Positions 1 to 8,664 of a DNA stretch of 64,000 nt are shown one piece after another. A program made the translations under genes and the position numbers. The notes under the pieces were generated by a model, which ran no database searches, was not told where the DNA came from, and saw only the letters and a program-made list of their open reading frames with translations. The stretch lies in the NCBI GenBank assembly GCA_016214955.1, contig JACRMN010000001.1, positions 62,001 through 126,000 of the forward strand. Direction: 5' to 3'. The first letter of the stretch is position 1. Every line of letters begins with the position of its first letter. The DNA comes from Deltaproteobacteria bacterium (GTDB lineage: Bacteria; Myxococcota; Myxococcia; Myxococcales; Anaeromyxobacteraceae).

Positions 1-660
1 GTCGAGGAGCTTCTCCAGCGCCACCCTGGCCTGCCGGTCGCCGGCCCGCCCCAGCCCCCGCGCCGCGGCCGCCACCATCCGCGGATCGCCGCTGCCGAGC
101 AGCGGGAGCAGCAGCTTCACCGCCTCGCGGCGGCCGCTCCGGCCCAGCTCCTCGGCGGCCCCGGCGCGCTCGGCGCCTGCGCCGGAGGAGAGGATGCGGG
201 CGTTGCGCTCCCAGAGCCGCCGGGCCTCCAGCTCCACCGCCTCGCGGGCCGAGCCTCCCACGGCCAGGAGCGCCGCCCCCAGCTCGGGCCGGGCCTGCGA
301 GGGCGCCTGCCAGAAGGCCTCGAGGAGGAGCGGCTGGACGCGGCGCTCCTGCGGCTGGGCGGCCAGCCCACGGACCGCGGCGATGGCCACCTCGGGGTCG
401 GGATCGCGCGCCAGCAGACCCAGCCCCTCCACCGAGAGGGGGCCGCCGCGTGCGGTCAGGGCGCCGGCAGCCGCCTTGCGCACCAGCGCGCTCGGGTCCA
501 CCTGGGCGACGAGGAGCGCGTCCCAGCCGGCGTCGGAGCGCGAGCTGCCGAGCGCCGCCACCGCCGCCGCGCGCCGCTCCGGGACCGGCGAGGCCAGGTC
601 GCGGCCGCCGCAGGCCAGGGCCATGGCTAGCACGGCAGGTGCCAGGTGGTGGCGGAGCAT
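1..660 (-). CDS. HEAT-repeat lipoprotein, 3' end cut by window edge
   Basis: The frame is open from an ATG at 660 down to base 1 with no stop, so only the first 220 residues are visible. The first ~17 residues look like a lipoprotein signal ending in LACGG, a slightly atypical lipobox with Cys at about 17. The rest is Ala/Leu/Arg-rich paired helices of ~30 residues with motifs such as VRKAAAGAL, VAIAAVRGL and MVAAAARGLG, typical of HEAT repeats, which serve as protein-binding scaffolds. It lies 86 bases downstream of the pseudouridine synthase gene on the same strand and could be the last gene of the scpA-scpB operon. No enzymatic motif is visible; function unknown. Confidence 0.65.
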   Translation of the reverse strand, partial: MLRHHLAPAVLAMALACGGRDLASPVPERRAAAVAALGSSRSDAGWDALLVAQVDPSALVRKAAAGALTARGGPLSVEGLGLLARDPDPEVAIAAVRGLAAQPQERRVQPLLLEAFWQAPSQARPELGAALLAVGGSAREAVELEARRLWERNARILSSGAGAERAGAAEELGRSGRREAVKLLLPLLGSGDPRMVAAAARGLGRAGDRQARVALEKLLD

Positions 661-746
661 CGCGGGGATGCTGCCCCGGCGCCGGGGCTGGTGCAAGGCG
701 CGCGGTGGGGCCTTGCCGGCGCGCCGGGGCGGCAGGGCGCGGCGGC

Positions 747-1697
747 TCAGCGCCCCTTGCCCCGCCCCTGCCTGGGTCGCCGGGGGCCGGTGCCACGCTC
801 GCCTGCGCTCCGCGCCTGGGGGCGGGCGGCGGCCCGGGGGGCGGGGCGCGGGGCGGGGGCGGGCTCGGCACCGGGCGGCGCCGGCGGGCCATGGCCGTGG
901 CGGCGGGCGGCGCGGGGGAGCTCGGAGGGCGGGCGCGAGGGCTTCTGCGGAGCGGCCTCGCCGCCCTCGAGCCCGACCGCGCGTCGGGCGCCGCGCAGCT
1001 CCTCGGCGGTGAGCGGCCTGTACTGGCCAGGCCGCAGCCCCTGCACCGAGGCGCCGCCGAACTCGGGCCGGAAGAGCCGCAGCACCTGCAGGCCCACCGC
1101 CTCGCAGAGCCGCTTCACCAGGTGGAAGCGCCCCTCCCCCACCTCGACGCGGACCCAGACGTTCTTCTCCGCCTCCTCGTGGACCACGGCCGAGAGGGCC
1201 TTGGCCGGCCCGTCCTCAAGCCGCACGCCGGCCACCATGCGGGCCAGCCCGGCGGCGAGCCGCTCCTCGTCGCCGCCCTTCACCTTCACCAGGTAGACGC
1301 GCCGGTGGCCGTAGCGGGGGTGGGCCAGGCGGTGGGCCAGCTCGCCGTCGGTGGTGAAGAGCACCGCCCCCTCGGCGTCGTAGTCGAGCCGCCCCACCGG
1401 GAAGACCCGCTCCTTCACGTCGCGCAGGTACTCGGCGGCGGTGCGCCGCCCCTGCGGGTCGGAGAGCGTGGTGACGCAGCCTGGCGGCTTGTAGAGCAGG
1501 AAGTAGCGCTGCTCCTCGCGGGCGAAGGCCGCCTTCCCGTCCACGGTGACCACGTCGCGGTCGCCGTCCACGCGCAGCCCCTGCTCGCGCACCACCTGGC
1601 CGTTGACCGTCACCCGCCCCTCGGCGATGAGGGTCTCGGCCTTGCGGCGCGAGGCGATCCCGGCGCGGGCCAGGAACTTCTGGAGGCGCTCCTCCAC
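747..1697 (-). CDS. rluB: 23S rRNA pseudouridine synthase, RluB/RsuA family
   Basis: A 316-residue protein starting at a GTG one base after the scpB stop. Residues 1-60 form an S4 RNA-binding domain (RLQKFLARAGIASRRKAE). The catalytic domain follows with the RsuA/RluB signature VGRLDYDAEGAVLFTTDG, in which the Asp of GRLD is the nucleophile that isomerises uridine in large-subunit rRNA. The last ~80 residues are a basic Arg/Pro/Ala-rich tail that family members often carry. The position directly after scpA-scpB is a common bacterial gene order. RluB is favoured over RsuA from this context and the tail, but subtype is an inference. Confidence 0.9.
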   Translation of the reverse strand: MEERLQKFLARAGIASRRKAETLIAEGRVTVNGQVVREQGLRVDGDRDVVTVDGKAAFAREEQRYFLLYKPPGCVTTLSDPQGRRTAAEYLRDVKERVFPVGRLDYDAEGAVLFTTDGELAHRLAHPRYGHRRVYLVKVKGGDEERLAAGLARMVAGVRLEDGPAKALSAVVHEEAEKNVWVRVEVGEGRFHLVKRLCEAVGLQVLRLFRPEFGGASVQGLRPGQYRPLTAEELRGARRAVGLEGGEAAPQKPSRPPSELPRAARRHGHGPPAPPGAEPAPAPRPAPRAAARPQARSAGERGTGPRRPRQGRGKGR

Positions 1698-1698
1698 G

Positions 1699-2688
1699 TC
1701 AGCTCCCCTTCCCGGGCTCGCCCGGCGGCGGCGCCTCGGGGACGGCGGGGCCGGCCTGGGCCTCCGCGCCCTCGGGCGGCGGCGGCTCGGGCGGCCTCAG
1801 CACCACGTCGGCGGCGCGGCTGGTCTCGTCGGCCTTCTCGATGGCCTTCTCCAGCTCCTCGAGGGCCCTGTCCCCCTCGGCCTGGCGGGCCTCGAGCGCG
1901 GCGCGCAGCGCCGGGTCGGCGAGCTCGCTCACCAGCCCGTCGAAGCGGGGCCCCTCCTGCGGCGGCCGCTCCTTCTCGACGATGTCGCGGTGCTCCTCGG
2001 AGAGCTCGTGGAACTCGCGCAAGGTGGGGAGCGAGGCCAGGTCCTTCAGGGCGAAGAACTCCAGGAACTCGCGGCTGGTGCCGTAGAGGATCGGCCGGCC
2101 CGGCTCCTCCTTCTTGCCCAGGATCTTGATGAGCTTGCGCTCCAGGAGCGCCTTCACCACGGCGCCGGAGTCCACCCCGCGCACGTCCTCGATCTCGGGC
2201 CGGGTCACCGGCTGGCGGTAGGCGATGATGGCCAGGGTCTCCAGCGCCGCCCGGGTGAGCCGCTGCGGCTTCACCTTGAGGAAGCGGCGGGCGTACTCGG
2301 CGTTGTCGGGGGCGCTGCGGAGCTGCCAGCCGCCGGCCAGCTCGTGGAGCACGATGCCCGAGACCCCCTCGCGGTAGGTGCCGCCGAGCTGGTCCAGGGC
2401 CTGGGCGATGCGCGCCACCTCCAGGCCGGTGGCGGCGCGGATCTCCTCGGCGGTGAGCGGGCGCTCCGCCAGGAAGAGCAGGCTCTCGACGATGGTGCGC
2501 ACCCGCTCCGGCGTCAGCCGCCGGGCCCGGGCCGCCAGCTTGTCGAAGGGCTCCTCCTTCTCGGCCTCGGCTGCCTCGATGGGCGCGGCCTCGACCTCGT
2601 CGAGGGCCGGGTCGCCCTTCTGCTCCTCGGCGGCCTGGGCCGCCTGGAGCTCGGCGTCCGACAGCGGGTTCTTCCTCTCCTCGCTCAT
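1699..2688 (-). CDS. scpB: Segregation and condensation protein B
   Basis: A 329-residue winged-helix protein. ScpB dimers bind the kleisin ScpA and activate the SMC ATPase for chromosome condensation and segregation. The core at about residues 40-210 shows the family pattern: VRTIVESLLFLAERPLTAEEI, then ALETLAIIAYRQPVTRPEIE and VKALLERKLIKILG. An acidic N-terminal tail and a Pro/Glu-rich C-terminal tail of ~110 residues make it longer than the usual ~200. The ATG overlaps the scpA stop by one base (TGATG), so the two are translationally coupled. Confidence 0.93.
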   Translation of the reverse strand: MSEERKNPLSDAELQAAQAAEEQKGDPALDEVEAAPIEAAEAEKEEPFDKLAARARRLTPERVRTIVESLLFLAERPLTAEEIRAATGLEVARIAQALDQLGGTYREGVSGIVLHELAGGWQLRSAPDNAEYARRFLKVKPQRLTRAALETLAIIAYRQPVTRPEIEDVRGVDSGAVVKALLERKLIKILGKKEEPGRPILYGTSREFLEFFALKDLASLPTLREFHELSEEHRDIVEKERPPQEGPRFDGLVSELADPALRAALEARQAEGDRALEELEKAIEKADETSRAADVVLRPPEPPPPEGAEAQAGPAVPEAPPPGEPGKGS

Positions 2689-3584
2689 CAGCGGTAGTCC
2701 TCTGGTGCGGCCTGAACCGCCCCTTCACCCAGCGTCTCGCGCGCCTCGACCACGATCTCGGCCCCGGCGCCGGCCTCGTCGCCGGGGGGCTGGTAGATGC
2801 GCAGCAGCCGGAGCCGCGCCATCTCCAGCAGCGCCAGGAAGGTGGCGATCACCGCCGAGCGGCCGTTGCGCCCGTCGGGCCCGGCCAGCAGCTCCTCGAA
2901 GGAGAGCCGCCGGTGAAGCCGCAGCACCTCGGCCACCCGGCTGATGGCGTCGGTGATGGAGAGCCGGTCGACCGCCACCTCGTGGCCGATGCGCGGCCCG
3001 GCCTTCTGGATGGCCCGATCGAGCGCCTCCACCAGCTTGAAGACCGAGACGTCGGCCAGCCCGTCGGGCCCCTCGGGCGCGGCCGGCCGCTCCGCCCGCG
3101 CCCGGCGCACGAAGACGTCGCGGTCGAGGATGTCGTGGCGCGCCAGCTCCTCGGCCGCGGCCTTGTACTTCTGGTACTCGAGGAGCCGCCGCACCAGCTC
3201 GGCGCGGGGGTCGGCCACCGGCTCGTCGCCGCCCGCGTCCTCGGCAACCTCGGTGCGGGGCAGGAGCAGCCGCGACTTCATGAGCAGGAGCTGCGCCGCC
3301 ATGTGCAGGAACTCGCCGGCGATGTCGATGTCCAGCTCGCGCATGGCCGTGAGCGTGGCCAGGTAGGCCTCGGTGATCCGGGCGATGGGGATGTCGAAGA
3401 GATCGACCTGGTGCTCCTTGACCAGGTGGAGCAGCAGGTCCAGCGGCCCCTCGAACGGCGACTCGCCCTCCTTGAAGGGCGGCAGGCGCACCTTGAAGGC
3501 GTCGAGCGCCGCGCGCGGGGCGGCGCCGGGATCGAGTGCAGGCTCGTCGGCGGCGGGCGCCGGTCTGTGGGGGGCCTTGGGCAT
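2688..3584 (-). CDS. scpA: Segregation and condensation protein A (kleisin)
   Basis: A 298-residue kleisin that bridges the heads of the SMC dimer. After a ~35-residue Ala/Pro-rich leader, the N-terminal domain reads FEGPLDLLLHLVKEHQVDLFDIPI, the diagnostic ScpA start, followed by YLATLTAMRELDIDIAGEF and LLLMKSRLLLP. The C-terminal winged helix contains FLALLEMARLRLLRIYQ. It follows trpS by 43 bases and overlaps scpB by one base, consistent with one transcript M50-trpS-scpA-scpB-rluB. Confidence 0.94.
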   Translation of the reverse strand: MPKAPHRPAPAADEPALDPGAAPRAALDAFKVRLPPFKEGESPFEGPLDLLLHLVKEHQVDLFDIPIARITEAYLATLTAMRELDIDIAGEFLHMAAQLLLMKSRLLLPRTEVAEDAGGDEPVADPRAELVRRLLEYQKYKAAAEELARHDILDRDVFVRRARAERPAAPEGPDGLADVSVFKLVEALDRAIQKAGPRIGHEVAVDRLSITDAISRVAEVLRLHRRLSFEELLAGPDGRNGRSAVIATFLALLEMARLRLLRIYQPPGDEAGAGAEIVVEARETLGEGAVQAAPEDYR

Positions 3585-3627
3585 CTCTCGACGCGCTGCC
3601 CCGGGGCAACCGCCCGGGCCGGGTAGC

Positions 3628-4617
3628 CTACAGCTTCATCGCCGCGCGGACCTCCTCCATCGTCCGCGCCGCCGCCGCCCGGGCCTTCTGGGTCCCGAGC
3701 TGCACCAGCTCCTCCACCTCGCCGGGTCGGGCCAGGAGCGCCTCGCGCCGCGCCCGCATCCGCTCCTGGTCGGGCCCCAGCTTCTCCAGCAGCTTCTTCT
3801 TGCAGTCCACGCAGCCGATGCCGGCGGTGCGGCAGTTCTGATCCACCCAGGCCACGTCGGCCGGGGCCGAGTAGATCTTGTGGAGGTAGAAGATGCCGCA
3901 GACGTCGGGGTTGCCCGGGTCCTTGCGCAGCTTGCGGGCCGGGTCGGTGACCGCGCCCATGACCTTCTTGGCGGTGCTCTCGGCGCTCTCCCCCAGCTCG
4001 ATGGAGTTGCCGTAGCTCTTCGACATCTTGCGCCCGTCGGTGCCCACCACCTTGGCGGCCTCGGTGAGCAGCGGCTGGGGCTCGGGGAAGACGTTGCCGT
4101 ACTGGAAGTTGAAGCGGCGGGCGATCTCGCGGCACAGCTCCAGGTGCGAGACCTGGTCGGCGCCCACCGGCACCCGGGTGGCCTTGTAGAGGATGATGTC
4201 GGCGGTCATCAGCACCGGGTAGCCGAGGAAGCCGTAGAGGGCCAGCTCGCGGTCGGTGATGTTCTCGCGCATCTCCTTGTAGGAGGGGGAGCGCTCCAGC
4301 CAGCCCAGCGGCGTGATCATGCCCAGCAGCAGGTAGAGCTCGGCGTGCTCCTTCACCTGGCTCTGGACGAAGAGCGTCGACTTCTGGGGATCGATGCCGG
4401 CGGCGATGAAGTCCACGAACATCTCGCGCTCGGCCTTCTTGATGTCCTCGGTCCGGTCGTAGCTGGTGGTGAGCGCGTGCCAGTCGGCCGAGAAGTAGTA
4501 GCAGTCGTTCTCCTCCTGGAGCTTCACCCAGTTGGCGAGCGCGCCGTGGAGGTGGCCGAGGTGGAGGCGCCCGGTGGGGCGCATGCCGGAGACGACGAGG
4601 GGGCGGGCAGAGGGCAT
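3628..4617 (-). CDS. trpS: Tryptophanyl-tRNA synthetase, iron-sulfur-type
   Basis: A 329-residue class I synthetase that charges tRNA-Trp. The HIGH signature is HLGH at residues 19-22 and KMSKS is at 197-201. Residues 240, 262, 269 and 272 are Cys spaced C-x21-C-x6-C-x2-C in the anticodon-recognition domain. This is almost the C-x22-C-x6-C-x2-C pattern that binds a [4Fe-4S] cluster in Thermotoga maritima TrpRS; E. coli-type enzymes lack it. Cluster binding here is inferred from the motif. It starts at an ATG 3 bases after the M50 protease stop and precedes scpA. Confidence 0.96.
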   Translation of the reverse strand: MPSARPLVVSGMRPTGRLHLGHLHGALANWVKLQEENDCYYFSADWHALTTSYDRTEDIKKAEREMFVDFIAAGIDPQKSTLFVQSQVKEHAELYLLLGMITPLGWLERSPSYKEMRENITDRELALYGFLGYPVLMTADIILYKATRVPVGADQVSHLELCREIARRFNFQYGNVFPEPQPLLTEAAKVVGTDGRKMSKSYGNSIELGESAESTAKKVMGAVTDPARKLRKDPGNPDVCGIFYLHKIYSAPADVAWVDQNCRTAGIGCVDCKKKLLEKLGPDQERMRARREALLARPGEVEELVQLGTQKARAAAARTMEEVRAAMKL

Positions 4618-4620
4618 GGG

Positions 4621-5265
4621 CTAGACGATGGCGTCGAGGAGGCGCTGCAGGAGACCGAAGAAGAGGCGGCGCGGGCCGGCGATGAGGGCGCCACCGTAGA
4701 CCACCACTCCGATGAGCAGGAAGGGGGCGATGCGGGCGAAGGATTCCCAGCCGGCGCGGAGCCGGTTGGGGATGAAGGCCTCGACGATGCGGCTGCCGTC
4801 GAGCGGCGGGACGGGTAGCAGGTTGAAGATGGCCAGGCTCACGTTGATGCCGATGATGGCCTTGAGCAGGGCGTCGAGGGCTGGCGTGGTGGCCAGCGTC
4901 TCGGGGGCGAAGCGGATGAGGAGGCCGAACGCGATCGTCGCCAGGACGGCGAGGATCACGTTGGAGATGGGGCCGGCACTTGCGGTGATGGCCATCCCGG
5001 TGCCCATGTTCACGTCGCGGCGGAAGCGGGTCGGGTCGATGGGCACGGGCTTGGCCCAGCCGAAGGGGATGCCCAGCAGGGGCAGGAGCACGGTGCCGAT
5101 GAGGTCGATGTGGACGAGCGGGTTGAGGGTCATGCGCCCCTCGCGCGCCGCCGTGTCGTCCCCGAGCTTGTAGGCGCTCCAGGCGTGGGCGAACTCGTGG
5201 ACGGAGAGCGAGAGGACGAGGGGCACGAGGTACATCAGCCCCTGCGTGAGATTCAGGCCTGGCAA
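4621..5265 (-). CDS. Site-2 protease family (M50) membrane metalloprotease
   Basis: A 214-residue integral membrane protein. Zn-binding HExxH appears as SVHEFAHAW near residue 22 in the first membrane helix, and the third ligand is in NLLPVPPLDGSRI near residue 150. This short rhomboid-like arrangement without a PDZ domain matches the compact bacterial M50 proteases often found beside trpS and scpA. The substrate is unknown. The start is a TTG; starting lower, at the internal ATG, would shorten the first membrane helix. AAGGGG about ten bases upstream may serve as the ribosome site. A promoter-like sequence lies just upstream. Confidence 0.88.
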   Translation of the reverse strand: MPGLNLTQGLMYLVPLVLSLSVHEFAHAWSAYKLGDDTAAREGRMTLNPLVHIDLIGTVLLPLLGIPFGWAKPVPIDPTRFRRDVNMGTGMAITASAGPISNVILAVLATIAFGLLIRFAPETLATTPALDALLKAIIGINVSLAIFNLLPVPPLDGSRIVEAFIPNRLRAGWESFARIAPFLLIGVVVYGGALIAGPRRLFFGLLQRLLDAIV

Positions 5266-5284
5266 CGGGAAAACCCCTTGAAAA

Positions 5285-5320
5285 AAGAAGCCTTCTAGCA
5301 GCGCCGGGAGGGCGGGTCAA
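5285..5320 (-). promoter_or_regulatory. Sigma70-type promoter for the M50-trpS-scpAB-rluB operon
   Basis: On the minus strand, TTGACC (5320-5315) and TAGAAG (5297-5292) are separated by exactly 17 bases, giving 5/6 and 4/6 matches to the vegetative consensus. The predicted transcription start near 5285 leaves a leader of about 20 bases before the TTG start at 5265. It lies in the 101-base gap after xerD and is one of the few AT-richer spots in the region. Confidence 0.55.
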
Positions 5321-5366
5321 CGCGGGATGGAACCCTCGGGATTCGCTCGCCCTTCCCTGCCGCGCG

Positions 5367-6266
<900 letters not shown>

Positions 6267-6316
6267 GGTGGGACGATATCGCCGCGGGGCGGCAGCGCCA
6301 GTTTCGGTGCGAGGTT

Positions 6317-6937
6317 CTACAGCAGCAGGTCCGCGGCGTCGCCCTTGCCCTGCCGCACCACCCGCGGCTCGGGGCCGGTGAGGTCCACCACCGTGGAGGG
6401 GTCGTTGGGCCTGTAGCCGCCGTCGAGGATCAGGTCGAGGCCGTGCCCGAGCTTGTCCTTGATGTCCTTGGGGTCGATGAGCACCTCGCCGTCGGGCGTG
6501 GCCGCCGAGGTGGAGATGAGCGGGTGCTCCAGCCTGCGGACGATCTCGAGGGCGATGGGGCTCTGCGGGACCCGGATCCCCACCGTCTTCTGGCGCCGCA
6601 GCACCAGGTCGGGCACCAGGCGCGTGGCCGGCAGGATGAAGGTGAAGGGGCCGGGGGTCTTGCGCCGCAGCACCCGGTAGGCGGCGTTCTCGACGATGGC
6701 GTAGCGCGAGATCTCCGCCAGGTCGGCGCAGATGAAGGCCAGCTCGTGGGTCCGCGGGAGCTGCTTCAGCTGGTAGATGCGCTCGATGGCCCGCTTGTCG
6801 AAGAGGTCGCAGCCCAGGCCGTAGTAGGTGTCGGTCGGGAGCGCCAGCAGGCCGCCGGAGGAAAGGACGCTGACCGCCTTCTCGATGAGGCGCGGCTGCG
6901 GGTGCTCGGGGTCGATGGCCACGATGGGAGCCGCCAT
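6317..6937 (-). CDS. YciO/Sua5-family (threonylcarbamoyl-AMP synthase-like) protein
   Basis: A 206-residue YrdC-fold protein. Sua5/YrdC enzymes make threonylcarbamoyl-AMP for t6A37 tRNA modification; the role of the YciO branch is less settled. Seen: LALPTDTYYGLGCDL near residue 32, the YQLKQLPRTH lysine-arginine loop, TPGPFTFILPA, and STSAAT in place of the SxN-type loop. Length fits YciO (~206) better than YrdC (~190) or Sua5 (~340). The ATG at 6937 was chosen because AAGAAGGAA lies just upstream; the frame is open far beyond it, but that extension overlaps the divergent gene and has no similarity. Confidence 0.85.
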   Translation of the reverse strand: MAAPIVAIDPEHPQPRLIEKAVSVLSSGGLLALPTDTYYGLGCDLFDKRAIERIYQLKQLPRTHELAFICADLAEISRYAIVENAAYRVLRRKTPGPFTFILPATRLVPDLVLRRQKTVGIRVPQSPIALEIVRRLEHPLISTSAATPDGEVLIDPKDIKDKLGHGLDLILDGGYRPNDPSTVVDLTGPEPRVVRQGKGDAADLLL

Positions 6938-7108
6938 GGATTCCTTCTTACCAGCTTTCCCGGGAGCCGTCCCCGGCGACGCTCCCCCTCCATCCGGGCG
7001 AAGGGCCACGGGAAATCCCGGGGTGCCCGCGGCGCGTGCGCCGGGTGTCACTCCGGAGGAACGGAGCATCGGCGGCCCAGCGGTCCGCCAGCGAAAGGAA
7101 TCACACCC

Positions 7109-8599
7109 ATGACTCGCACCCTCGCCCGGACTCCCCTCCTCCTCGCCTCCCTCCTCGCCTCCCTCCTGGTCGCCGCCTGCGGTGGTTCGTCGTCGCAGCC
7201 TGCCGCCGCCGCCAGCCCGCCGCCCCCGGCATCCCTGGCGCTCAAGGGCACCGTCTCCGCCCGGTCCGCCGGGACGCTCACCGTCAACGGCCTCGCCGTC
7301 GACACCACCGGCGCCCAGGTCGAGATCGAGCGGCGCCAGGGCGCCGAGGCCGAGGTGCACCGGGGCATGAAGGTCCGCGTCCGCGGCACCTACGACCACG
7401 CCACCGGCAAGGCCAGGGCCACCCGCGTCGAGTACGGGGACGACCTGCAGGGCCGCTCCGCCGACGACGTCGCCGCCGGCGACGACCGCCTCACCGTCGG
7501 TGGCCGCGAGGTCCGCATCGAGGACGGGACCCGCGTCATCGACGACCACGGCAACGACCTGGCCCGCGACGCCATCAAGCGCGACGACCGGCTCAGCGTC
7601 TCCGGCTACACCGACGACCACGGCAACCTGCGCGCCTCCACCCTCCAGCGCCTGGCCTCGGCCAGCGCCGACGACAGCTTCGAGGTGAAGGGCTTCGTGG
7701 TGGCCATCGCCGCCGACCGCCGGTCCTTCGACCTCTCCCTCTCCCGCGGCGGCAGCCTGGCCTTCGCCGTGACCCTGGCCACCGGCACGCTCGACGCCGC
7801 CATCGCCGTTGGCAGCCTGGTCGAGGTCCACGCCCCGGGCGCCGCCGCGGGCACCAGCGTCACCGGCGCCACCGTCTTCCTGGAGGACGGAAGCATGGGC
7901 CAGGCCGAGACCGAGGTGGAGGTCGAGGGCATCGTCACCTCCGGCACCTCCGCCGCCTTCGTGGTGGACTCGCAGCCCGTCACCACCACCTCCAGCACCC
8001 GCTGGGAGTTCGGCACCTCCGCCGACCTGGCCGTGGGCGTGAAGGTCGAGGCCGAGGGCAAGCTCGACGCCGCCGGCAACCTGGTGGCCGACAAGGTCTC
8101 CTTCCGCGACAGCCTCCGCATCCAGGGCACCACCTCGGGGACGCTCACCGCCGGCGCCGGCACCATCACCGTCCTCGGCAAGGCCATCCAGATCGGCGCG
8201 CTCACCCGCATGGACGACGCCTACCAGGAGGGCGCGGTGTTCGAGATCCGCGGCGTGCCGGCCGTCAACACCCCCGGCGTCGACGTCATCGCCACCCGCG
8301 TGAAGCGCACCAGCAGCGGCGGCGGCGGCGCGCGCCCCTTCCTCCAGGCGGTGGTGACCGCGGCCAGCCTGGCCACCGAGCACCTCACCATCCTGGGCAC
8401 CGACGTCGGCACCTCCGGCGCCACCTACCAGAACCACGACCAGGCCGACGGAACCCCCAGCATCGGCAAGGATGCCTTCTACGGGCAGATCACGGTGGGC
8501 CGCACGGTGGTGAAGGCCAAGTTCGACGCCTCCTACGCCGGCGGCGCCGGGACGGCCCGCGAGGTGGAGCTGGAGGACGAGCCCAGCAACCACCGCTAG
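7109..8599 (+). CDS. DUF5666-type repeat lipoprotein
   Basis: A 496-residue secreted lipoprotein: a strong signal peptide ends in LLVAACGG (Cys near 27), then a short Pro/Ala linker. The remainder is about six tandem beta-rich units of 60-70 residues with recurring patterns such as LKGTVSARSAGTLTVNG, EVKGFVVAI, VEVEGIVTSG and RIQGTTSGTLTAG, each followed by GxxVEV-type strands. This matches the DUF5666/OB-like repeats common in environmental bacteria; function unknown. AAAGGAA lies 8-9 bases before the ATG. Translation upstream of 7109 in the same frame is unlikely because the signal peptide begins here. Confidence 0.82.
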   Translation: MTRTLARTPLLLASLLASLLVAACGGSSSQPAAAASPPPPASLALKGTVSARSAGTLTVNGLAVDTTGAQVEIERRQGAEAEVHRGMKVRVRGTYDHATGKARATRVEYGDDLQGRSADDVAAGDDRLTVGGREVRIEDGTRVIDDHGNDLARDAIKRDDRLSVSGYTDDHGNLRASTLQRLASASADDSFEVKGFVVAIAADRRSFDLSLSRGGSLAFAVTLATGTLDAAIAVGSLVEVHAPGAAAGTSVTGATVFLEDGSMGQAETEVEVEGIVTSGTSAAFVVDSQPVTTTSSTRWEFGTSADLAVGVKVEAEGKLDAAGNLVADKVSFRDSLRIQGTTSGTLTAGAGTITVLGKAIQIGALTRMDDAYQEGAVFEIRGVPAVNTPGVDVIATRVKRTSSGGGGARPFLQAVVTAASLATEHLTILGTDVGTSGATYQNHDQADGTPSIGKDAFYGQITVGRTVVKAKFDASYAGGAGTAREVELEDEPSNHR

Positions 8600-8619
8600 G
8601 CGAGCGCGCTCGAGGACCG

Positions 8620-8650
8620 GCGGGGCGGTGCCAGCGCGGCGCCGCCCCGC
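8620..8650. terminator. Strong GC hairpin between convergent genes
   Basis: A 13-bp stem (8620-8632 with 8638-8650, one G-U pair) and a 5-base loop fill the 65-base gap between the DUF5666 gene and glnD, which converge. No clear T run follows on either strand, so bidirectional termination is inferred from stem strength and position only. Confidence 0.45.
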
Positions 8651-8664
8651 TGCGGTTTCCGGCG

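Noticed and set aside
5279-5297. A terminator at the A/T run upstream of the M50 gene
   Set aside because: The only inverted repeat there leaves a 1-2 base loop; the sequence fits a promoter better.
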